A DNA stretch of 64,000 bases from Marinomonas profundimaris (GTDB lineage: Bacteria; Pseudomonadota; Gammaproteobacteria; Pseudomonadales; Marinomonadaceae), in NCBI RefSeq assembly GCF_000508165.1, contig NZ_AYOZ01000007.1, forward strand, positions 39,559 to 103,558, written 5' to 3'. Position numbers and translations under genes: made by a program. This document shows, in pieces, positions 39,273-48,764 of the stretch; the stretch's first letter is position 1; every line of letters starts with the position of its first letter. The notes beneath the pieces were generated by a model. That model saw nothing but the letters and a program-made list of their open reading frames with translations, was not told the DNA's origin and ran no database searches.

Positions 39273-40304
39273 ATGTCGATGTTATTTTTTCATTTCGATG
39301 GGACCGACAATAGCCCAAACGACGCTTACGCACCAGAACACAACACGTCCAGTATCACCAATGTATTAAAATCCCACCTCTTATTAGGTGGACGTATTAT
39401 AAACCGCACAGACACCATGCCGACAAATTTACCTCATCGCAGTTTTTACTACGCAGGCATTGGTACCTATGGCAGCTGGCTAGAACAAAAAGTCAACGCG
39501 GCTTTTGCCATCGAATCCGGTCACATTGCCAACATTTTACATCGCGCAGTAAACGACTTTAAACACCACTACAACCCATCGATTCGATACATTGTCTTGA
39601 TAGGCTTCAGTCGAGGCGCCGCTTTAGCAAGGCGTTTTGCCGCGTTAATCACCCCGCTCATTGATCGCCCCATTATTATTGAAGCGGTCATCGATACCGT
39701 GGCGTCCATTGGTTTGCCAAACCTAGATATCGCAAAACGCCCGCAAACCGACGTCGTATTTGAACATGGAAATACCCTGCCTGAAGGCGTTCATCGAGCC
39801 TTGCACCTAGTCGCATTAGATGAGCAACGCCTCGCCTTTCGGCCAACATTAATCAACCATGATGGTCGAGCGCTTGAAATCTGGCTATCTGGAGTGCATT
39901 CGGATATTGGCGGTGGCTACCGCAGAGATGGCATAGGAGACATTGCATTGCGAACATTAACACACTGGATCGAACGACAAACCAAACAACCCTGCTATCG
40001 CGTAGCAAGACAAACCGTCATTCAGCCTCCCCATTGGCAACCACTGCTTACCATCGAACCAAAACACCTAGGAAAAATACACTATCAGAAACGGGGTTTA
40101 AACGCGTGGCGCCACCTAACCCTCGCACCAAGACACTGCTGTGTCTTAGAACACGACCAACCCAACCATACACTATCACCCCACTGGCACCATATCGTCA
40201 CACAGCGAATCCACAGCAACATCGGCTACTTCCCAATAGCGCACTGCCCAACACCCGCTACCCTTTGGCAGAATGAACACTCAATCATCCGTAAGTCAGA
40301 TTAG
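39273..40304 (+). CDS. DUF2235 / Tle1-like alpha-beta hydrolase, inserted in the O-antigen locus
   Basis: A 343-aa soluble protein with the DUF2235 layout shared by type VI secretion phospholipase effectors of the Tle1 group: an N-terminal FHFDGTDNS, the nucleophile elbow GFSRGAA (GxSxG), an aspartate in IDTVASIG and LSGVHSDIGGGY with the late histidine and aspartate. No signal peptide or membrane segment. No cognate immunity gene or T6SS gene is beside it. It is on the opposite strand to the surrounding sugar genes and lies between R1 and R2 repeats; R2 overlaps its stop codon. Activity on lipids is inferred from the family. Confidence 0.75.
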   Translation: MSMLFFHFDGTDNSPNDAYAPEHNTSSITNVLKSHLLLGGRIINRTDTMPTNLPHRSFYYAGIGTYGSWLEQKVNAAFAIESGHIANILHRAVNDFKHHYNPSIRYIVLIGFSRGAALARRFAALITPLIDRPIIIEAVIDTVASIGLPNLDIAKRPQTDVVFEHGNTLPEGVHRALHLVALDEQRLAFRPTLINHDGRALEIWLSGVHSDIGGGYRRDGIGDIALRTLTHWIERQTKQPCYRVARQTVIQPPHWQPLLTIEPKHLGKIHYQKRGLNAWRHLTLAPRHCCVLEHDQPNHTLSPHWHHIVTQRIHSNIGYFPIAHCPTPATLWQNEHSIIRKSD

Positions 40305-40391
40305 TCGAGGCACGAGGCGTGATCTGACAATTAACGATGGACTCGATGGACTGCAACATCGGAACATCACGCTACGCTAATGACTCCCTAC
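40291..40391 (-). repeat. Dispersed repeat family R2, inverted copy
   Basis: About 101 bases. GTCAGATTAGTCGAGGCACG and GGCGTGATCTGAC form an inverted pair (40295-40328), then AACATCACGCTACGCTAATG and TCCCTAC. Reverse complement of the copies at 63779-63877 and 63898-64000 in the same element order. Confidence 0.75.
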
Positions 40392-40441
40392 AACACACCA
40401 GATGAACCGAAGCACGAGATATTATCTTGAATGCTCTTTCC

Positions 40442-40482
40442 CTTCCCCTTATTACTTCCAAGGGGAAGGCTAGGATGGGGTT
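40442..40482 (-). repeat. Dispersed repeat family R3, inverted copy
   Basis: Stem-forming CTTCCCCTT ... AAGGGGAAG followed by GCTAGGATGGGG; the reverse complement of the R3 units near 61.9-62.3 kb. Lies 29 bases after the wbaP-type stop on its strand. Confidence 0.75.
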
Positions 40483-40510
40483 AGAATTTTCTCTGGTATT
40501 AATATTTGCG

Positions 40511-41836
40511 CTACAATCCCTTCCGTCCCAACACAACCAAAACAGTACGAATAAGCGTTTCAATTTCCAGCCAGATACTCCAATGCTTAATGTAGTACAA
40601 GTCATACATCAGCTTCTGGCGGGCATCTTCGGTATTAGCACCATACGGATAAAGCACTTGTGCCCAACCAGAAATACCAGGACGAACTAAGTGACGCTCA
40701 TGATAATAGGGTATTTCTTTCTCATAACCTTCTACCAATATATCCCATTCTGTACGTGGGCCGAACAAATGCATATCACCAACAAATACATTCCACAATT
40801 GCGGAAGCTCATCAATCCTAGTGCGGCGCATTATATTGCCAAATGGAAAAATACGAGGGTCTTCTTCTTGCGTATAAGGGTTAAAAACAGAATTTTCGTG
40901 CATACTGCGGAATTTAATCGCCTGAAAATTTTTACCACTCAAGCCAACCCGGGACTGTTTGAAAAAAATAGCCCCAGGCGATTGCTGTTTTATTTTGTAG
41001 ACTGCATAAAACATCACAGGCCAAGTAAACAGCGTCAGACTCACGCAAACTAAAATATCAACGATACGTTTAATTAAGTAACTAATACGATCATAAGAAC
41101 GTATCCGCTCTAAATAGCTTAACTCTGTAGAATCGTAAGGTATGTAACACTTGCGCAAAAAGCTTTCCATAAAATGGTGCAAGGCCAGTAATTGCATACC
41201 TTTTAAATCAAGATGCGTAAGTTGCTTTACCAACTTAGGCTCGGCTGTCTTATCCAAATTAATAACTAAAAAATCAGGAGATAATAAGTCAACTTTGTCA
41301 CGTAATACCGTTTCATCATAGTCTTCGATAGCGTGCAATTGGATGTTATGGCGACTCAACTGTGCAAGCTCAAACTCATTAAAGGAATAGCCATCACCTA
41401 ACACTAAAATTTCAGTCCGGCCCTTACGGGTAGAACGACTTTTGTAATTGATAAGCACTTTAATGAACAAAATAGCGAAAGGCGTTGAAACAACCCAAAC
41501 CAATATAACGGAACGAGCGAGACCAAGCACGGCGGAATTGAGATAGGCAATGAACATCAACAACAACACATTAAATGCCCATGTTTTAAACACGATTTCA
41601 ATTTTTTTTGCGATGGAACGCTCTACAAAGCGACTATAGCCCCCTAATAGCTGAGTAAACACAAAAAATAGCAATCCAGCCATACCACCCAACCACGTAT
41701 AAGGCTCTTTCCAAGATTGATTGCTTAGTAAAAAATGTACAAACATTAGCATCAAGAACGGAGTGCATAAATCAATGAAGCGATATGTCCACAATACACG
41801 CATAGACTGGTAACGAGGAATGTCTTTTTCTGTCAC
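40511..41836 (-). CDS. Polyprenyl-phosphate glycosyl-1-phosphate transferase (WbaP/WcaJ type)
   Basis: A 441-aa membrane enzyme expected to start O-unit assembly by loading a hexose-1-phosphate on undecaprenyl phosphate. N-terminal four helices (about 10-115), a Rossmann-like central domain, one more membrane segment (about 270-295) and the catalytic C-terminus with QSRVGLSGKNFQAIKFRSM, TRIDELPQLWNV and PGISGWAQV. The sugar (galactose or glucose) is not determined; a nearby galE favours galactose. Confidence 0.9.
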   Translation of the reverse strand: MTEKDIPRYQSMRVLWTYRFIDLCTPFLMLMFVHFLLSNQSWKEPYTWLGGMAGLLFFVFTQLLGGYSRFVERSIAKKIEIVFKTWAFNVLLLMFIAYLNSAVLGLARSVILVWVVSTPFAILFIKVLINYKSRSTRKGRTEILVLGDGYSFNEFELAQLSRHNIQLHAIEDYDETVLRDKVDLLSPDFLVINLDKTAEPKLVKQLTHLDLKGMQLLALHHFMESFLRKCYIPYDSTELSYLERIRSYDRISYLIKRIVDILVCVSLTLFTWPVMFYAVYKIKQQSPGAIFFKQSRVGLSGKNFQAIKFRSMHENSVFNPYTQEEDPRIFPFGNIMRRTRIDELPQLWNVFVGDMHLFGPRTEWDILVEGYEKEIPYYHERHLVRPGISGWAQVLYPYGANTEDARQKLMYDLYYIKHWSIWLEIETLIRTVLVVLGRKGL

Positions 41837-41964
41837 AAGGAACCCACTTTAAATCCATTAAATGAAACGATAACGCTGTAGATAAGATCTTAGCATCTAC
41901 GCGGCTGTATCAAAATATCATTATCAAAAAGTATAAAATTACAGCTAAATAAACATAAAGAAGC

Positions 41965-42849
41965 TTAATAAAAAGCAATAAAAATAAGGATCATAAGGAT
42001 CACCCTGTCCCTTAGGCGTCGACGAAAAAGAAATGAGTTAGCCATTCTAAAAAAATAACTATTCAGTTTTAATGAAAAAGAAGGAAAAACCAACCCAGAA
42101 ATAGTGTTAACTTGATCCCTATACCAGTGCCGCTTAATTAAATCAAGCCTTTTCTTATAGGCTTTAATGCCATCATTAATGCCAACTTGATTATTGTCAT
42201 GCTGTCTGTATAACATCAAAGGCTGATCATCAATCACCCAATTAAAACCATTTTGTCGACAAAAAGCATAAGCAAGCCAGTCATGTAAGCTAACACTTTC
42301 AGCTAAATTCGCTACTTTCTTAACAAATTTTTGAAACGCTAAAGCTGAGTGGATATTAAATACATAAGTGCAACCTGGACCAGCTGCCTCAAAGAAATAA
42401 TCGTATTTTTTTTGAGGGTAAGATTTTTTAATTAATTGCCGCTTTCCATCCGACCAAAAAGCAATAACATCAGAAGAGTAAACATCACACTTTTGAGACG
42501 ATATTAAAGAACAAGCCCTATCAAGTTTCCCATTTAGCCAAATATCATCCTGATCTGAAAAAGCAATACAGTCAAATTTAGTAAAATCAACGTCTCGGAT
42601 AAGACGATAAAAATTAGCACCAGCACCACCAAATCGCTCACCGTAGGGAAGAAACACAACATTCGTTGTCGTTTTCGCTAAATTTTCAACCCATAATTCC
42701 GTACCATCAGTAGACAAATCAACACTAACAAATAAAGTAATATCCACATTTTTTTGAGCAAAAATACTGATTATCTGTTCTTCAATCCATTCCATCCCAT
42801 TATATGCAGCCAATAGCACGGCAATTTTGGGTTTATTTTTTCCTTCCAT
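41965..42849 (-). CDS. Glycosyltransferase family 2, probable rhamnosyltransferase
   Basis: A 294-aa GT-A fold enzyme: VLLAAYNGMEWIEEQI at the start, a DxD-type SDQDDIW, and GWEIDDQP-like C-terminal part (VIDDQPLMLYRQH). The sequence style fits bacterial rhamnosyltransferases, and it directly follows rfbD on the same strand with one base between frames. Acceptor unknown. Confidence 0.78.
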   Translation of the reverse strand: MEGKNKPKIAVLLAAYNGMEWIEEQIISIFAQKNVDITLFVSVDLSTDGTELWVENLAKTTTNVVFLPYGERFGGAGANFYRLIRDVDFTKFDCIAFSDQDDIWLNGKLDRACSLISSQKCDVYSSDVIAFWSDGKRQLIKKSYPQKKYDYFFEAAGPGCTYVFNIHSALAFQKFVKKVANLAESVSLHDWLAYAFCRQNGFNWVIDDQPLMLYRQHDNNQVGINDGIKAYKKRLDLIKRHWYRDQVNTISGLVFPSFSLKLNSYFFRMANSFLFRRRLRDRVILMILIFIAFY

Positions 42850-43734
42850 TCAAACAAGTCCTTTACTATTAATGAGGCTTTTATTTAAAGCTGCTGACCA
42901 GTCTGAAGGTGAGACACCAATGGCACTAAGCGACTTAGTCGACATCACCGAATACTCAGGGCGCTTCGCCGGAGTCGGGTACTGATCCGAGCTTATCGCT
43001 TTCAGCTGCGGACGCTTTTCAATCACACCTAACGCCTCGGCTTTGGTAAAAATAGCCCGAGCAAAACCATGCCAGCTGGTCGGTGTATCACCACAGTAAT
43101 GATAAAGCCCCCAAGCCTGCATTTTCCCCTGATCATGTTGTTCGCAAATTTCTAGAATAGCTTTAGCAAGATCACCCGCGTAAGTTGGGCAACCGTATTG
43201 ATCAGCCACTATACTCAGCTCACTTCGCTCTTTCGCAAAACGCACCATAGTTTTGACAAAATTATTGCCGTACTCGCTAAACACCCAAGCCGTACGCAAA
43301 ATAATAAATTTTTCGCACACCTCAGCAACAACACGCTCACCCGCTAATTTGGAAGAGCCATAAACACCTTGTGGATTCGTCTTGTCAGAAGGTAAATAAG
43401 GCTCAACCGCCGCACCATCAAAAACGTAATCGGTGGAAATATGAATCAAGGGAATGTTTAACTTTGTGGCTTGCTTTGCTAATAATTCAGGTCCAGTTGC
43501 ATTTACTAAATAGGCGTTTTCTGAATCTACTTCGGCCTGATCTACTGCTGTATAAGCAGCCGCATTAACAATAATGTCAGGCTTCACACTTTGAACGACA
43601 TCAACAACCCGCTTTTCATCTGCAATATCTAAGGCATCTGAGCCATAAGCAAATAACTCATGATTCGTACCCTTTAATGCATCTTGAAAACAGCGACCAA
43701 GCTGACCATTCTTACCCGTGAGTAAAATACGCAT
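42850..43734 (-). CDS. rfbD: dTDP-4-dehydrorhamnose reductase
   Basis: A 294-aa SDR enzyme producing dTDP-L-rhamnose. N-terminal LLTGKNGQLGRCF, then STDYVFDG, YGSSKLAGE and the C-terminal RPEYSVMS. Its stop is immediately followed by the GT2 start and its start is adjacent to the rfbC stop, so translation is probably coupled. Confidence 0.96.
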   Translation of the reverse strand: MRILLTGKNGQLGRCFQDALKGTNHELFAYGSDALDIADEKRVVDVVQSVKPDIIVNAAAYTAVDQAEVDSENAYLVNATGPELLAKQATKLNIPLIHISTDYVFDGAAVEPYLPSDKTNPQGVYGSSKLAGERVVAEVCEKFIILRTAWVFSEYGNNFVKTMVRFAKERSELSIVADQYGCPTYAGDLAKAILEICEQHDQGKMQAWGLYHYCGDTPTSWHGFARAIFTKAEALGVIEKRPQLKAISSDQYPTPAKRPEYSVMSTKSLSAIGVSPSDWSAALNKSLINSKGLV

Positions 43735-44274
43735 TTAATTCAGATCACCCAATGCTAGACCGTCTTGGTCCTTTGCCGACAAAATCGGCTCAATGCCTTC
43801 AGGCCATTCTATATCGACGGCTGGATCATTCCACATCAGACAGCCCTCATCAGTGGGATCATAATAATCAGTACATTTGTACTCAAAATCAGCTGTGTCA
43901 GACAACACAACAAAACCATGTGCCAGTCCAGGTGGCACCCAAAACTGACGTTTGTTTTCTTCCGATAAAATAACCCCAGCCCACAAACCATATGTGGGCG
44001 AGTCTTTACGGATATCAACCGCTACATCAAAGACTTCACCGCGCACCACACGCACTAGCTTGCCCTGAAGTTTGGTCTTTTGGAAATGCAAACCACGTAA
44101 TACGTTTTTTCCTGAACGAGAGTGATTATCCTGCACAAATGGCAAATCAATACCGGCTAGCTCTTTATAGCGTTCGGCCTGAAACGTTTCTAAGAAAAAG
44201 CCGCGCTCATCGCCAAATACTTTAGGCTCAATAATAACCACATCATCAATATTGGTTTTAATCACATTCATCAC
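43735..44274 (-). CDS. rfbC: dTDP-4-dehydrorhamnose 3,5-epimerase
   Basis: A 179-aa cupin epimerase. FGDERGFFLETF, LPFVQDNHSRSGKNVLRGLH and FWVPPGLAHGFVVLS give the substrate pocket and catalytic histidine and tyrosine. Normal length. Third step of the dTDP-rhamnose pathway, between rfbA and rfbD. Confidence 0.97.
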   Translation of the reverse strand: MMNVIKTNIDDVVIIEPKVFGDERGFFLETFQAERYKELAGIDLPFVQDNHSRSGKNVLRGLHFQKTKLQGKLVRVVRGEVFDVAVDIRKDSPTYGLWAGVILSEENKRQFWVPPGLAHGFVVLSDTADFEYKCTDYYDPTDEGCLMWNDPAVDIEWPEGIEPILSAKDQDGLALGDLN

Positions 44275-44298
44275 ACTTACCTTTTACAGATAGTTTTT

Positions 44299-45180
44299 TT
44301 ATTGATAACCATCAGCGACTTTAAGCAAATATTGACCATAACCTGTTTTTTTCAATGCTTCACCAGAAGCTCGCAATTGATCAGAGCCAATCCATTGCTG
44401 ACGATAAGCAATCTCTTCTAAACAAGCGACCTTCAAACCTTGGCGGTGCTCAACGGTTTGCACAAACTGCCCAGCTTCTAACAAGGAATCATGTGTCCCC
44501 GTATCTAGCCAAGCAAAGCCACGCCCGAGCAAGGAAACATGCAAATCTCCACGGTTAAGATACGCTAAGTTCACATCGGTAATCTCTAGCTCGTCACGCA
44601 CTGAAGGCTTAATTTGCTTAGCAATTTCAATCACATCATTATCATAAAAATACAAGCCAGTCACAGCATAAGAAGATTTTGGATTAGCAGGCTTCTCTTC
44701 AATACTAATGGCTTTACCAACATCATCAAATGCAACGACACCAAAACGTTCAGGGTCAGAAACATGATAACCAAAAACTGTCGCCCCTTTTTCAAGAGAC
44801 GATGCTTGCTTTAATTTTTCAGAAAAATGTTGTCCGAAGAAAATATTATCCCCCAACACCAGCGCGACATTGTCATCGCCAATAAAGTCTTCACCTATTA
44901 GAAACGCTTGTGCCAAACCATCAGGAGTTGGCTGCACTGCATAAGTCAACTCAACACCAAACTGACTACCATCACCAAGCAAATGCTGAAAACTTGCTTG
45001 ATCTTCCAGTGTCGTTATAATCAACACCTCATTGATCCCTGCCAACATCAAAACAGACAAAGGATAATAAATCATCGGCTTATCATAGATCGGCATCAGC
45101 TGCTTCGACGTTGCCAAAGTTAACGGATGCAAACGAGTACCACTACCGCCAGCAAGAATAATGCCTTTACGTTTTGTCAT
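44299..45180 (-). CDS. rfbA: Glucose-1-phosphate thymidylyltransferase
   Basis: A 293-aa nucleotidyltransferase giving dTDP-glucose. [15 protein letters not shown] at the N-terminus, [18 protein letters not shown] and the GNTH-like C-terminal [11 protein letters not shown]. The ATG at 45180 has AAAGG at a 7-base spacing; a longer frame to 45231 would overlap rfbB and has no conserved sequence. Confidence 0.96.
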   Translation of the reverse strand: MTKRKGIILAGGSGTRLHPLTLATSKQLMPIYDKPMIYYPLSVLMLAGINEVLIITTLEDQASFQHLLGDGSQFGVELTYAVQPTPDGLAQAFLIGEDFIGDDNVALVLGDNIFFGQHFSEKLKQASSLEKGATVFGYHVSDPERFGVVAFDDVGKAISIEEKPANPKSSYAVTGLYFYDNDVIEIAKQIKPSVRDELEITDVNLAYLNRGDLHVSLLGRGFAWLDTGTHDSLLEAGQFVQTVEHRQGLKVACLEEIAYRQQWIGSDQLRASGEALKKTGYGQYLLKVADGYQ

Positions 45181-45190
45181 AGCCAAACCT

Positions 45191-46276
45191 TTACCCGTTG
45201 CCACCGATACGATGTAATTGATAGTCACCACTTAATACACGCTGCCACCAATCTTGATTGTCTAAATACCATTGTACCGTCTTGCGCATCCCGGTCTCAA
45301 AAGTTTCCTCTGGCTGCCACCCAAGATCATTGGCCATTTTGCTAGCATCAATGGCATACCGAACATCATGACCAGGACGATCTTTTACGTAAGTGATCAA
45401 ATCTTGGTAAGCAGCAACGCCATTTGGTTTAGTTGGAACAAGCTCTTCCAACAAAGCACAGATCGTTTTCACCACATCAATATTACGTTTTTCGTTATGA
45501 CCACCAATATTGTAGGTTTCACCAACTTTGCCCTCGATCGCCACTTTCACCAAGGCACGTGCGTGATCTTCCACATACAACCAATCACGAATTTGCGAAC
45601 CATCACCATACACAGGCAAGGCTTTACCGGACAAGGCATTCAAAATCACATGAGGGATAAGCTTCTCGGGAAAGTGATAAGGGCCATAATTATTCGAACA
45701 ATTGGTCACAACCGTCGGTAAACCATAAGTACGCAACCAAGTACGGACTAAATGGTCTGAACTGGCTTTGCTTGCAGAATAAGGCGAACTAGGCGCATAA
45801 GGCGTGGCTTCGGTAAATAGAGGTAACTCACCATCAACTTCATCTGGATGAGGTAAATCACCATAAACCTCATCGGTCGAAATATGATGAAAACGAAATG
45901 CCGCTTTTTTTTCGGCACCTAACCCCATCCAATACTTACGACTCGCTTCTAGCAAAGTATAAGTACCCACTATATTGGTCTGAATAAATTCACCAGGTCC
46001 ATCAATGGATCGATCTACATGGCTTTCAGCAGCTAAATGCATCACAACATCCGGTTGATAAATATCAAACACTCGATCTAACTCAGACGCATCACAAATA
46101 TCCACCTGCTCAAAAGCATAACTTTCATTTTGTAAAAATGTAGGGATTGATTCTAAATTTCCTGCATAAGTCAGTTTATCGACGTTTATTACAAAATCCT
46201 TAGCACTAGATAGCAGCCGCCGCACTACAGCACTACCTATAAAACCTGCACCACCGGTTATTAGAAACTTCACCAT
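45191..46276 (-). CDS. rfbB: dTDP-glucose 4,6-dehydratase
   Basis: A 361-aa extended [16 protein letters not shown] at the N-terminus, STDEVYGDL and [10 protein letters not shown] with the catalytic tyrosine and lysine, and [15 protein letters not shown]. The ATG at 46276 is preferred over a TTG three codons upstream. First committed step for rhamnose; starts the rfbBACD group. Confidence 0.96.
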   Translation of the reverse strand: MVKFLITGGAGFIGSAVVRRLLSSAKDFVINVDKLTYAGNLESIPTFLQNESYAFEQVDICDASELDRVFDIYQPDVVMHLAAESHVDRSIDGPGEFIQTNIVGTYTLLEASRKYWMGLGAEKKAAFRFHHISTDEVYGDLPHPDEVDGELPLFTEATPYAPSSPYSASKASSDHLVRTWLRTYGLPTVVTNCSNNYGPYHFPEKLIPHVILNALSGKALPVYGDGSQIRDWLYVEDHARALVKVAIEGKVGETYNIGGHNEKRNIDVVKTICALLEELVPTKPNGVAAYQDLITYVKDRPGHDVRYAIDASKMANDLGWQPEETFETGMRKTVQWYLDNQDWWQRVLSGDYQLHRIGGNG

Positions 46277-46344
46277 ACACCTCAAAAACCTTATATAAAA
46301 TAAATTAACAAACCGTAAATAATAAAATCATTTATTAAATAATT

Positions 46345-47139
46345 TTATTGCTTAATATTCAACAATAAACGCAACGGATATTTAATATATTCTAAGGAAA
46401 CCGATAAAAAAATAAACCTTCTTGAAATATAGCCTTCCTTATAAAGCGAAAAAAGTACCAACATGTATGATTTATGCATTTCAACAATTGACCCAGTCAA
46501 TCCACTTTCACCTATCGGTGATTTGAATCCGCCTGCTAACTTCTCATTTAAGTAAAAAAATCTTTTTTCTTTAAAATTTTCCAGCCAACATTTGTAATCA
46601 TCAACTCTCCTGAATGACTCATCAAATCCCTTAAAACCATTTTTAACAACCATAACCGTAGGTGTAAAAAAAGGATTTCGATAAGAAAAAACATACTTTT
46701 TAACAAGCCTAACAGGAACATCATCAAATTCGACAAAGCTTTTATTTTTCAAGTTGTGGATATAACCATGCCCAGAAAGAAAGCAGTTATTTTTCTCCAT
46801 AAAATTATATTGCAGCTTTATTTTTGAACAATGCCAAACATCATCAGAATCTAAAAAAGCTAAATATTTCCCTTTCGCATGTTTGATAGCTAAATTTCGA
46901 CAATATGCTGCACCTTTATTTTCAGGAATAGAATATACAGAAATAGGTAAAAATGAACCATCAAGTCCATCTACAATAGCATTTAACTTCATATACTCTT
47001 CATGCTCACTTGAATCATTCACAATAATTATTTCTAGTGGCATAAGGGACTGTTTTAAAACAGACCTTAATGATAAAGCTATAGTATCAGAGGCATTAAA
47101 AAAAGGGATAATAACCGAAACAGAGCATACTTCAAACAT
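46345..47139 (-). CDS. Glycosyltransferase family 2
   Basis: A 264-aa GT-A enzyme: VSVIIPFFNASDTI at the N-terminus and LAFLDSDDVW with the metal-binding acidic pair. ATG at 47139 has AGGTG at a 6-base spacing; a GTG at 47148 is the upstream alternative. AT-rich, in the variable middle of the locus. Donor and acceptor are unknown. Confidence 0.82.
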   Translation of the reverse strand: MFEVCSVSVIIPFFNASDTIALSLRSVLKQSLMPLEIIIVNDSSEHEEYMKLNAIVDGLDGSFLPISVYSIPENKGAAYCRNLAIKHAKGKYLAFLDSDDVWHCSKIKLQYNFMEKNNCFLSGHGYIHNLKNKSFVEFDDVPVRLVKKYVFSYRNPFFTPTVMVVKNGFKGFDESFRRVDDYKCWLENFKEKRFFYLNEKLAGGFKSPIGESGLTGSIVEMHKSYMLVLFSLYKEGYISRRFIFLSVSLEYIKYPLRLLLNIKQ

Positions 47140-47167
47140 AATGAACACCTAACCATTATAAAAACGA

Positions 47168-47878
47168 CTACAATCGAGAGCGAATATACTGAAATAAATC
47201 ATAAATAAAACCTTTTGTTTTTACGATGACAGAAAGCCCAGAGATATTACGAATTTTTGAATTCTGAAGAATAACTTTAAACGAAGAAGACTCCCCCCCT
47301 AAATTAAAATTAGACACTATAAAATCATGGCATGTAAAATCAAATTTCGCTTTCATCAATAAGCACATCAAATAGTCAGAACTTGATGAGAAAGACTCGT
47401 TAAAAGCAAGCGCCCCCATCAAATACTCTCTTTTGACAAACATTCCAGGATGTGGACAAGGCATAGAATAATCACGATCTATAGTGTTTTTTGGATTCCA
47501 AATAAAAAAACCACCATCGGATTTAATCACTCGAACTGAAAAAAGATGATTTTTATTACAATCTTTTTTTATAATTTCATAAGCATTAATTACACCATCT
47601 ACATCAATATAATCATCAGAATTTGAAAACAAAACAAAATCACCTTTAGCTTTCTCTATACCTAGATTCATTGCATTATAGATACCCTCACCTTCTTGAA
47701 ATATAATCTCACACTCAAAATTCCTACAAATCTCAACAGTTCCATCAACTGAATTACCATCAACGACTATATGTTGATAATTAATTTTATCTTTCAAAAA
47801 AGATATATTTCGCATACATTTTTCAATATGAGATTCACCATTCCTCACCACTGTAACAATACTAATCAAGATAGACAT
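47168..47878 (-). CDS. Glycosyltransferase family 2 (WcaA-like)
   Basis: A 236-aa GT-A enzyme: ISIVTVVRNGESHIEKC, NAMNLGIEKAKGDFVLFSNSDDY and CPHPGMFVKREYL fit the short-form transferases of polysaccharide loci. The start at 47878 has GGAG at a 5-base spacing; upstream codons overlap the wzy gene end without conservation. Contains a seven-C tract at 47293-47299. Confidence 0.82.
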   Translation of the reverse strand: MSILISIVTVVRNGESHIEKCMRNISFLKDKINYQHIVVDGNSVDGTVEICRNFECEIIFQEGEGIYNAMNLGIEKAKGDFVLFSNSDDYIDVDGVINAYEIIKKDCNKNHLFSVRVIKSDGGFFIWNPKNTIDRDYSMPCPHPGMFVKREYLMGALAFNESFSSSSDYLMCLLMKAKFDFTCHDFIVSNFNLGGESSSFKVILQNSKIRNISGLSVIVKTKGFIYDLFQYIRSRL

Positions 47879-47906
47879 AAAATCTCCCACATTAAAATAA
47901 ATTTTC

Positions 47907-48764
47907 TTAAAGCATAGAGTAGAGTCTATAAATTTCATATAAACAAACCAAAACCATACAAATAGAGACACTAAAATCTATAACTTTAACTTCAACATCC
48001 CTAAACTTCATTGAAAAATATATAAAGCTAAAAATCAAAACTCTTGTCGCAATAATAGGATTCCCTAAAATGATAAAAATAAATGTAAAGAAAATCAATA
48101 TAAAAAAAAACTTAAAAGAAACCCCATTTGATTGGCACAACCTATAATAAATCATGGACAACAAAACCAATTCAAATAAAAGACCAAACCCAAATTCGTA
48201 ATCACTATATTCTATATAATAAAAGATTTTTAATAAAACAAAATCTAACGCCCCCCCAAAAAAAAGAGCAAAAAAAACCAACGAAATTAAAGGATATAAT
48301 ACGATTGACCTTTTACTGAGTTGAACAAAGATCAAAATTAAGAAATTCCAATGACAGAATGGTGCCATATATTTAGATAATGCTGGAGAAACCAAGGAAA
48401 ATATAAGCAAAGCTGGTGCGTATCTGACATTAATAAGAGGAATAACAAACCCCAATGTAACAATAAAAAAAACATTCAACAAGAATTTTTTTCTAACTGA
48501 AAAAAATATATAAGAGAGAACAATTAAGGTGGAAAAAAAAGTTAACAACCACACAAAACCTGTAAAACCATACAACATCTCTACTAGATAGAAATAAATA
48601 TACGACAAAGGTTCATAGTAGGAGACACCATACTCAGTAGACCCTAATATATATTTAGCAAGATCTGCAGTTTTATTGGTCTCAATAATTCTTGTAGCAA
48701 AAAAAGAATTCAGTATTGGTAGAAAAAAAAATATTATAGAATAAAATAAAGAAACAGGCCTCAT
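47907..48764 (-). CDS. wzy: Putative O-antigen polymerase (Wzy, EpsG-like)
   Basis: A 285-aa highly hydrophobic protein with about eight or nine membrane helices, no enzymatic signature, and the EpsG-type segment PLINVRYAPALLIF. Position between flippase and transferases, and the absence of any other polymerase candidate, make Wzy the best guess. Strongly AT-rich. A T8G7 tract on the coding strand at 48251-48265 is a possible slippage site. Confidence 0.6.
   Translation of the reverse strand: MRPVSLFYSIIFFFLPILNSFFATRIIETNKTADLAKYILGSTEYGVSYYEPLSYIYFYLVEMLYGFTGFVWLLTFFSTLIVLSYIFFSVRKKFLLNVFFIVTLGFVIPLINVRYAPALLIFSLVSPALSKYMAPFCHWNFLILIFVQLSKRSIVLYPLISLVFFALFFGGALDFVLLKIFYYIEYSDYEFGFGLLFELVLLSMIYYRLCQSNGVSFKFFFILIFFTFIFIILGNPIIATRVLIFSFIYFSMKFRDVEVKVIDFSVSICMVLVCLYEIYRLYSML

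Noticed and set aside
41837..41964. Possible small gene between the initiating transferase and the GT2
   Set aside because: A 128-base AT-rich gap with no start, ribosome site and conserved frame; treated as untranslated.
48249..48320. Frameshift in wzy caused by the T8G7 tract
   Set aside because: The frame is continuous through the tract in this sequence, so the gene is intact as given; only its potential for slippage is reported.
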